In this document: in pieces, positions 1 through 5,474 of the stretch | Position numbering within the stretch: the stretch's first letter is position 1 | How the letters are laid out: every line of letters begins with the position of its first letter | Assembly: GCA_011524785.1 (NCBI GenBank) | Contig: WTJQ01000212.1 | Coordinates: 1 to 7,635, forward strand | DNA length: 7,635 bases | Direction of reading: 5' to 3' | From: Planctomycetota bacterium | GTDB lineage: Bacteria > Planctomycetota > UBA1135 > GCA-002686595 | Notes under the pieces: generated by a model | What the model saw: the letters and a program-made list of their open reading frames with translations, nothing else | Told to the model about the DNA's origin: nothing | Databases searched by the model: none | Position numbers and translations under genes: made by a program

Positions 1-1906
1 GGCCCGGGTTGAGGCGAGGTGCGCTGAACGCGCCCTCCTCCCCCGACTGGGTGCGGGCGGTGCTCCCGGAGCCGTGCTCCACCGTGACCCAGACGTCCTC
101 GACGGGCTCTCCGTCGGGTCCCATCACCTTTCCCGTGACCCGGCACTCGCGCGGGAGGACGATCTCGACCTCCTCCTCGCTGGGCGCGGTGACCTCGATC
201 TTGGCCCCGTCGCCGTAGCCGAGGCCGCGGGCCGTGACGACCCACTTGCCCAGGGGCAGGCCCTCGAGGACGAAGCGCCCGTCCTTGGCGCGGAAGCGAT
301 CCTTGACGGGCTTCCGGGCAGAGGTGGAGAGGATGTCGTTCTCACTCGGCGTGGCGATGACCTGGAAGGAGCGAACGGGCTCCCCGGTCTCGTCCACGAC
401 GCGCCCCGCCAGCTCCGTGCCCTCGGAGAGGTCCATGACGAGGTTGAGGGTGTTCGGATTGACGTCCGCGGCCACCGCCCGCCACTGGGGCGGCGGATCC
501 AGGAGCCGCTCCCGCAGGCTGGCGTCCTTCGGCGGCTCGTAGCCACGCTCGAAGCAGCTGGCCTGCAGCTGGCACATCCCGTCCTGGAGGGCGCTGAACT
601 GGAACTTGCCGTCCTGGCCGACCTTGACCTCCCCCATGATCCGCTCGACGTCCCAGCCGCCGAAGCCGCCGCGCTGGGAGATGCGGACCAGCGCGCCCCG
701 GGCAGGCGTCCCGTCCGGCCACTGCACGACGCCGGCAACGAGGTTGCCTTGGTCGAGGCGGATCTCGATCCCCTCACGCCGCTCCCCGTTGCGGATCTCG
801 CCGAGCTCGTAGCGCCCCTCGAGGTAGCCGTCGGCCTCGACCACGAGGACCATGTCCCCGGCCGGGATCCCCTCGAGCGCGAAGGTCCCGTCCCCCTCCT
901 CGCTCTGCTCGTCGACCTTCTCGTTCATCCAGGGGTTGCGGCGGCTGACCTGCTCCTTGGTCATCGCGATGACGCGTGCCTGGGGGACCCGCTCGCCCTC
1001 GGCGTTCAGGACCTCGCCGGTGACCGTGGCGCCCAGGTCGAAGGAGACGACCACGAACTGGGTCTGCCCCGCGACGACGGCGAAGTCCTTGTTCTCGCCA
1101 TTGGCGAACTCGGGGTGCCGCGCCTCGGCCAGGTAGCTGTTGTCCGGATCGAGGCCGCCGATCTCGAAGCGGTTGTCGTCGATGCGCCGCCCCTCGCGAG
1201 GGGGCGCGCCGCCCCAGCGCTGGGTCCCGCGGACCTCGACCGTGACGTCCTCGTAGAAGGACTGGTCCCCCAGCGCGACGCGCGGGGGCACGACCTCGAC
1301 CTCGATCCGGCCGCCCAGCTGGGGCTCCAGGACCACCTCGGCGAGGTCCTCCTTGGAGGTGGGGTCGAGCACCAGCGGACGGCTCATGAAGGCGAACTGG
1401 GCGTCCACCCAGAGGCGTCCCTTGCGGGTGCCATTGGCGAACGCCACGCGGAAGTTCCCCTCCCGATCGATCGAGGCCATGTACTCCTCGGGCTGTCCGC
1501 GGAGCGTCTTGAAGCGACGGCCGCCCGCCACCACGCGGACCTCCTCGTCCAGCGGGGTCCCGTCGGGGAAGACCACCCGGCCCTCGACCCAGTGGGAGTC
1601 CCGGGGGACCTGGCCCTTGACCCGGCTGCGCTTGCGTCCGGGGGCCCCGGGGTCTTCCTGCGCGCCGTACTCGTCCTCGGCCACGGCCCGGACCGCGGCC
1701 TCGGGGGTGTCCTCCCCCGTCGCGGGCCCGGGACCGGTCAGGGCCGCCACGGGGCCGGTCTCGGCCGGGGCCGAGGGGGAGGCGACGTCCCCACCGAGAG
1801 CCGTGGGTTCGGCCGGCGGATCACCGCCCATGAGAAGGGCTCCCACGACCCCGAGGACCGCGAGCGGCAGGGCGACGAGCAGGAGGGTGCGCTGGGGGCG
1901 GGCCAT
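1..1906 (-). CDS. Membrane-anchored protein with six tandem carboxypeptidase-regulatory-like modules (3' end off window)
   Basis: The frame is open from an ATG at 1906 to the left edge (635 codons, no stop), so the C-terminus is missing. Residues 7-26 form a hydrophobic helix (TLLLVALPLAVLGVVGALLM) after a short basic start, read as an uncleaved anchor or signal. Residues 27-100 are a Pro/Ala/Glu/Thr-rich linker ending in a basic patch (RKRSRVK, 91-97). Then come repeated beta-sandwich modules of the carboxypeptidase D regulatory type, each opening with G-x-V-x-x-x-(D/E)-G-x-P and closing with D/G-x-F-x-(L/I)-x-G-(L/I): about 107-176, 196-290 (divergent), 293-375, 388-453, 497-566 and 588-635 (cut by the edge). 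No zinc-binding or other catalytic motif is visible, so a structural or ligand-binding role outside the cytoplasm is likely, not peptidase activity. The next gene upstream ends 137 bases away. Domain type is confident; the function is unknown. Confidence 0.9.
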   Translation of the reverse strand, partial: MARPQRTLLLVALPLAVLGVVGALLMGGDPPAEPTALGGDVASPSAPAETGPVAALTGPGPATGEDTPEAAVRAVAEDEYGAQEDPGAPGRKRSRVKGQVPRDSHWVEGRVVFPDGTPLDEEVRVVAGGRRFKTLRGQPEEYMASIDREGNFRVAFANGTRKGRLWVDAQFAFMSRPLVLDPTSKEDLAEVVLEPQLGGRIEVEVVPPRVALGDQSFYEDVTVEVRGTQRWGGAPPREGRRIDDNRFEIGGLDPDNSYLAEARHPEFANGENKDFAVVAGQTQFVVVSFDLGATVTGEVLNAEGERVPQARVIAMTKEQVSRRNPWMNEKVDEQSEEGDGTFALEGIPAGDMVLVVEADGYLEGRYELGEIRNGERREGIEIRLDQGNLVAGVVQWPDGTPARGALVRISQRGGFGGWDVERIMGEVKVGQDGKFQFSALQDGMCQLQASCFERGYEPPKDASLRERLLDPPPQWRAVAADVNPNTLNLVMDLSEGTELAGRVVDETGEPVRSFQVIATPSENDILSTSARKPVKDRFRAKDGRFVLEGLPLGKWVVTARGLGYGDGAKIEVTAPSEEEVEIVLPRECRVTGKVMGPDGEPVEDVWVTVEHGSGSTARTQSGEEGAFSAPRLNPG

Positions 1907-1914
1907 GACGGGCA

Positions 1915-1920
1915 TCCTAC
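1915..1920 (-). promoter_or_regulatory. Ribosome binding site deciding the start of the modular surface protein
   Basis: The minus strand reads GTAGGA, then eight bases, then ATG at 1906. A second in-frame ATG begins at 1915, inside this motif, and would add only Met-Pro-Val; it has no purine-rich sequence at a workable distance. The spacing therefore favours 1906 as the start. Confidence 0.5.
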
Positions 1921-1960
1921 GGACGAGGCTGCCAGTTCTTTCGCCCTCGACCGGGGTCCG

Positions 1961-1988
1961 GATGCCGCGGGGCCCCCCCGCGGACATC
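1961..1988 (-). other. G+C-rich stem-loop in the 137-base intergenic gap
   Basis: Transcribed from the minus strand, CCGCGGGG pairs with CCCCGCGG across a GGG loop, and the stem is extended by GATG/CATC with one bulged T, giving 12 base pairs. It starts 55 bases after the stop codon of the sulfatase-fold gene. No run of T follows, so it is not a standard intrinsic terminator; it could slow RNA decay, attenuate read-through, act as a U-less terminator, or be a by-product of base composition. I see no convincing -35/-10 promoter in the gap. Confidence 0.4.
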
Positions 1989-1992
1989 GCTC

Positions 1993-2007
1993 ACGCGGCG
2001 ACCGCGT
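1993..2007 (-). other. Short stem-loop beside the main intergenic hairpin
   Basis: ACGCGG pairs perfectly with CCGCGT around a three-base loop. It lies four bases upstream (in the direction of transcription) of the larger stem-loop at 1961-1988. An outer 8-base complementarity (GACCGGGG at 1949-1956 on the plus strand with CCCCGGTC at 2032-2039) encloses both, so the gap could fold as a branched structure. Such pairings are common by chance at this base composition. Confidence 0.3.
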
Positions 2008-2043
2008 CGACCGGCCCGAGCAGGCGCTGCGCCCCGGTCCGCG

Positions 2044-3405
2044 CTACTGGCCCTCGCCCGCGTAGCCCATCTGGCGCATCCACTCGAGGAGCTCCCCCTG
2101 CACCTCCACCTCGGAGCCGGCGGCCAAGGCCTGGAAGCCGGCGAGCGCACGCTCGAGGGCCTTGCCCAGGCGGCTCAGCTCCTCCGGGGCTTCAGCCGCC
2201 AGATCGACCTGCTCGCCCGGGTCCTCCGCGACGTGGAAGAGCCGATCCCTCCCCGGCTCCCGCACCAGCTTCCACCCGTCCTGGCGCCAGGAGGTGAGGG
2301 CCGGCCCCCACATGTTGCCCTGGGCCAGCACGGGACGCGGCTCCAGGGGGCCGCCGCCCAGACCAGGAGCCAGGCTGCGCCCCACGAAGCCGGTCGCCGG
2401 AGCGAGGTCCGCCAGCTCGCACAGGGTCGGCGCCAGGTCCACGTGGCGCACGTCGGTGGTGACGGTCCCGGCCTCCCGACCGGGCGCGCGCACGAGCAGC
2501 GGCACGTGCGTGAGCTCGTCGTAGACGGTGTGGCCGTGCTCGAAGCCGCCGTGGTCCCCGAACTCCTCGCCGTGGTCGCCCGTGATCACGACGATCGTGT
2601 CGTCGTCGAGACCGAGCGCGGCGAGGCCGTCGAGCAGGCGCCCGAGCGCCGCATCGGTGTAGGCCACCTCCCCGTCGTACAGCGCCTCGGCCCGGCGCAG
2701 GGTGGCCGCGTCCGGCCGGAGACGCCCCGCGCGCAGGGCCATCATCTGCTGGCGGGTCCCGAACACCCAGGAGGCATCGTCGCGGTCCTGGGGCAGGGCG
2801 AAGTTGCGACGGAAGGGCTGGGGCGGGTCGTAGACGGCGTGCGGGTCGAAGTAGTGGACGAACAGGAGGAACGGCTCCGCGTCGCCGGCCTCCCCGAGCC
2901 ACTCGAGGGCCGCGTCGGTGGTCGTCTCGGCCCGGCGGACCTCCGTGTTCGAGTCGAAGTGCACCGCGTCGAGGCCGCCGAACTCGCGCGTGACGCCGAA
3001 CTGCTCGCCGAGGAACGCCACGTTGACGATCGCATGGGTCCGATAGCCCGCGGCGCCGAAGACCCCGGGAAGGGTCTCGACCCCGTCCGCGAGGCGGCGC
3101 ATGCCGTCGCCCAGGTTGCCTCCAGCCCCGTGCTCCGCGGGATGGCGGCCGCTCAGGATCGCTGCGCACGAGGGCAGGGTCCACGGTGCGTGGGCGTGGC
3201 AGGCCTCGAAGCGCGTCGCCCCCTCGGCGAACCGCTGGAGGTAGGGCGTCACGCCGCGCTCGCGACCCGACTCCCCCACGCGGTCGGCGCGCAGGGTGTC
3301 CACGACGACGAACAGCACGTTCGGGCGCCGCGACTCGGAGCAGGCCGCGAGGCCCAGGACCAGCGCGGCGAGGGCGGTCCGGCGGAGGGTCGAGGGGCGG
3401 TTCAT
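2044..3405 (-). CDS. Sulfatase/alkaline-phosphatase-superfamily lipoprotein with Thr at the formylglycine position
   Basis: This 453-residue protein begins with a lipoprotein signal: basic n-region, hydrophobic stretch and lipobox L19-A20-A21-C22, with Ser at +2, so outer membrane retention is plausible. The rest is a complete sulfatase-type (PF00884-like) domain. Visible metal-site and fold motifs are VVVDTLRAD (D36), F-x-DPHAVYDPP (H189), TGDHGEEFGDHG (D277, H278) and EHGHTVYDELTHVP (H290, H292). The active-site helix reads WTLPSCAAILSGRHPAEHG (75-93): where sulfatases have C/S-x-P-x-R this has T76-L-P-S-C, so formylglycine cannot form and Thr76 is the likely nucleophile. That favours a phosphodiesterase, phosphatase or phospho-group transferase over a true sulfatase. 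The C-terminus (WKLVREPGRDRLFHVAEDPGEQ) is typical of the family. The start overlaps the upstream stop as ATGA and has no Shine-Dalgarno sequence. The fold is confident; the substrate is unknown. Confidence 0.95.
   Translation of the reverse strand: MNRPSTLRRTALAALVLGLAACSESRRPNVLFVVVDTLRADRVGESGRERGVTPYLQRFAEGATRFEACHAHAPWTLPSCAAILSGRHPAEHGAGGNLGDGMRRLADGVETLPGVFGAAGYRTHAIVNVAFLGEQFGVTREFGGLDAVHFDSNTEVRRAETTTDAALEWLGEAGDAEPFLLFVHYFDPHAVYDPPQPFRRNFALPQDRDDASWVFGTRQQMMALRAGRLRPDAATLRRAEALYDGEVAYTDAALGRLLDGLAALGLDDDTIVVITGDHGEEFGDHGGFEHGHTVYDELTHVPLLVRAPGREAGTVTTDVRHVDLAPTLCELADLAPATGFVGRSLAPGLGGGPLEPRPVLAQGNMWGPALTSWRQDGWKLVREPGRDRLFHVAEDPGEQVDLAAEAPEELSRLGKALERALAGFQALAAGSEVEVQGELLEWMRQMGYAGEGQ
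3402..3405 (-). promoter_or_regulatory. ATGA stop-start overlap, translational coupling site
   Basis: The TGA of the glycosyltransferase gene (3404-3402) shares bases with the ATG of the lipoprotein gene (3405-3403). The bases before this ATG (GCCTCCCCGCACG) hold no Shine-Dalgarno motif, so initiation probably depends on ribosomes finishing the upstream gene. This is the usual reading of such overlaps, inferred here from sequence. Confidence 0.75.
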
Positions 3406-5474
3406 CGTGCGGGGAGGCGCAGCGGCTCGCCCCGAGCGTAGCGCGCCCGCTGCTCGGACGCGGCACGCGCGGCGCCCTCGTTCCCGGCGGCGCGCGCGGC
3501 GCGCTCCGCCTCGACGGCGTCGCGCTCCGCTTCCGGGAAGCGTCCCAGCTCGGCGAGGGCCGCGGCCCGCAGGGCCAGGGGCATGCCGTCCGCCGGCCCC
3601 AGAGCCGACAGCAGGGCCTCGGACAGGGCCAGCGCGGCTGCGCCGTCGCGTGCGGAGGCCTCGGGCGCGGTGGACAGGCCCAGGGCGACGGGCTGCGCGA
3701 GCGCGACGTACTGCGGCACGGGGCCCTCCCCCCGGAGGGCCGTCACGAGGAGGCGCGCGGCGCGGGAGCGGTCGACCGCGCCCCCGCGGCCCTCGGCCAG
3801 GAGCCGTGCGAGGTTGGCGGCGGCCTTGGGGTGATCGGGTCGCGCCGTGAGCACCTGCTCGAGGCGCGCCGCCCCCTGGGCCCACTGCTCGCCCTCCAGG
3901 TCGACCAGGGCCCGCTCGTACAGGGCCTCGGGGAGGCCCGGCTGGAGTCGCAGGGCCTCGTCGAACGCGGCTCCGGCCCGGGCCGCGTCGCCCGTTCGGA
4001 ACCAGGCCCGCCCCTGATCCAGGCGGTCCTTCACCCCGGGCACGCCCAGGTCGACGGGGACGAGTCGCGTCAGCGCGTGCGGGAGGAGCAGGAGTGCCAG
4101 GCCGAGGGCAAGGACGGGGATCTCGCGCAGCCGCGACCGCAGCGCGACGAGGCCCGCGCCCCCGACGACGGCCAGGAGGGGCAGGAGCGGCTCGCGGTAG
4201 CGGGCCGCCACGAAGAACGGGAGGATGGACAGAGCCCAACCCGCGAGCCACGCGAGCGCGGGTAGGAGGCGCCGCCGCGGCCCGAACGCGATGCCGAGGC
4301 CCGCGAGGGCGAGGAGCAGCGGGAACGACACCGGCGCGAGCAGGCCACTCGTCGCCCGCGCGCGCTCCGCCTCGAGCTCCTTGTTGTGCGGGATCTCCTG
4401 CGCCCCGAGCAGCAGGCCCAGCTTGGCGAGGGACCGGGTCACGACGCCGATCGGATCGGCCGTCATGCTCTTCAGCGCAAGATCGCGGAGTCGCGCATCG
4501 GCTCCCGCGTGGCCGAGGCTCGCCCCCTCCAGCTGTTCGACGCGCGCCACCACCTGAGGCCAGTCGAAGCAGGTGCGGTACTGCAGGTGGTCCAGCTCGG
4601 GCCCGAGGTCGCTGTCGATCACGCCGCGCGCCTCCGGCCTCTGCCCGAGGAACAGGTTGATGCCCAGGGCCGTGGTCATCGGTACCGGCTCGCCAGAGGC
4701 CGAGAGGTTCCGCACCAGGCTCGGGACCGGCGCGACCAGCAGACCCGCGAGGAGGGGCACGGCCGATCGCAGGCCGGTGGCGCGAGCGCGCCAGGCCGCG
4801 ACGGCGAGGCCGGGCAGCAGGGCGTTGGGACGCGTGAGCGTGGCGCCTGCCAGCAGCAGCCCCGCGAGGAGCGAGCGTCGCCCCGAGGGCGCGTTGCCCT
4901 CGTCGGTGGTCGCCAGCGCAAGCGCACCGAGGGTCAGGACCGTGACCAGGGCCGGCGCATGGAGCTCGCCCTCGAAGTGGACCGGCACCCAGGCGAGTCC
5001 GAAGAGGCCGGCGGCGGCGAGGCCCGCCCAGGCGCCGGCGAAGCGACGCGCGAGGAGGCCCACCAAGCCGACGGAGGCCAGACCGAGCAGGTGCTGCACG
5101 GCGATGGCGAAGGCCGTGCTGCCGCCGCTCATGCGGTACAGCAGGGCCAGGAACCACGGATACCCGGGCGGGCGATGCAGCGGCTCCTCGGTGACGGTCT
5201 CGACGGGGAAGCCCGGGGGCCAGCTCTCTCCGGTTCCCGCGAGCTCGCGGGCGTACGCGTCGTGCCAGTGCGCATCGACCGCGGGCGAGGCGAGGTCGGG
5301 GTCCTCGAGGCGCTCCCCGAACCGCGCGATTCGCGGCACCAGGGCCAGCAGCAGGACCAGGAACCAGGCCCACCGCGGAGGCGCGGACGCGCGGTCCGCC
5401 TGGGCGGCGTCCAGCGCAGCGTCCGCAGCGGCGGTTCGCTCCGCGCCCTCGACCGAGACCGGATCAGTGCCCAT
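3402..5474 (-). CDS. GT-C (ArnT/PMT-like) membrane glycosyltransferase with C-terminal TPR domain
   Basis: The 690-residue protein has a hydrophilic, Ala-rich N-terminus (1-33), about eleven membrane helices between 34 and 470, and a soluble helical C-terminus. After the first helix the large loop carries acidic and aromatic residues (VDAHWHDAYAREL, D67-L78) and then RPPGYPWFLALLY (101-113), a hallmark of GT39/PMT-2-type GT-C enzymes, which take a sugar from a polyprenyl-phosphate donor outside the cytoplasmic membrane. The late motif AARYREPLLPLL (423-434) is also typical. Residues 482-549 contain two good TPR units (GRAWFRTGDAARAGAAFDEA, then ALYERALVDLEGEQWAQGAA); further degenerate TPR-like helices cover about 550-580 and 630-665. 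TPRs suggest a protein partner or acceptor. Acceptor and sugar cannot be read from sequence. ATG 5474 is chosen because AGGAGG lies just upstream; an in-frame ATG at 5486 would add four residues and lacks a binding site. The gene overlaps the upstream one by 11 bases and the downstream one by 4. Confidence 0.93.
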   Translation of the reverse strand: MGTDPVSVEGAERTAAADAALDAAQADRASAPPRWAWFLVLLLALVPRIARFGERLEDPDLASPAVDAHWHDAYARELAGTGESWPPGFPVETVTEEPLHRPPGYPWFLALLYRMSGGSTAFAIAVQHLLGLASVGLVGLLARRFAGAWAGLAAAGLFGLAWVPVHFEGELHAPALVTVLTLGALALATTDEGNAPSGRRSLLAGLLLAGATLTRPNALLPGLAVAAWRARATGLRSAVPLLAGLLVAPVPSLVRNLSASGEPVPMTTALGINLFLGQRPEARGVIDSDLGPELDHLQYRTCFDWPQVVARVEQLEGASLGHAGADARLRDLALKSMTADPIGVVTRSLAKLGLLLGAQEIPHNKELEAERARATSGLLAPVSFPLLLALAGLGIAFGPRRRLLPALAWLAGWALSILPFFVAARYREPLLPLLAVVGGAGLVALRSRLREIPVLALGLALLLLPHALTRLVPVDLGVPGVKDRLDQGRAWFRTGDAARAGAAFDEALRLQPGLPEALYERALVDLEGEQWAQGAARLEQVLTARPDHPKAAANLARLLAEGRGGAVDRSRAARLLVTALRGEGPVPQYVALAQPVALGLSTAPEASARDGAAALALSEALLSALGPADGMPLALRAAALAELGRFPEAERDAVEAERAARAAGNEGAARAASEQRARYARGEPLRLPAR

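Noticed and set aside
1961..1988. Intrinsic terminator call for the intergenic stem-loop
   Set aside because: The stem is strong, but no T run follows it on the transcribed strand, so I list it only as a stem-loop.
74..2065. A 663-codon open frame on the plus strand
   Set aside because: It is antisense to the modular surface protein, whose minus frame shows repeated domain motifs across its whole length. The plus translation is low-complexity, rich in Leu, Asp, Gly, Val and Pro, and matches nothing; at 70% G+C, long antisense frames are expected.
2233..3441. A 402-codon open frame on the plus strand
   Set aside because: It is antisense to the sulfatase-fold gene and shows no domain or signal; it is a base-composition shadow.
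2044..5373. Sulfatase frame extended upstream to a 1109-residue protein
   Set aside because: The part upstream of 3405 is an Arg/Pro/Ala-rich shadow of the glycosyltransferase. The real N-terminus is the lipoprotein signal at 3405.
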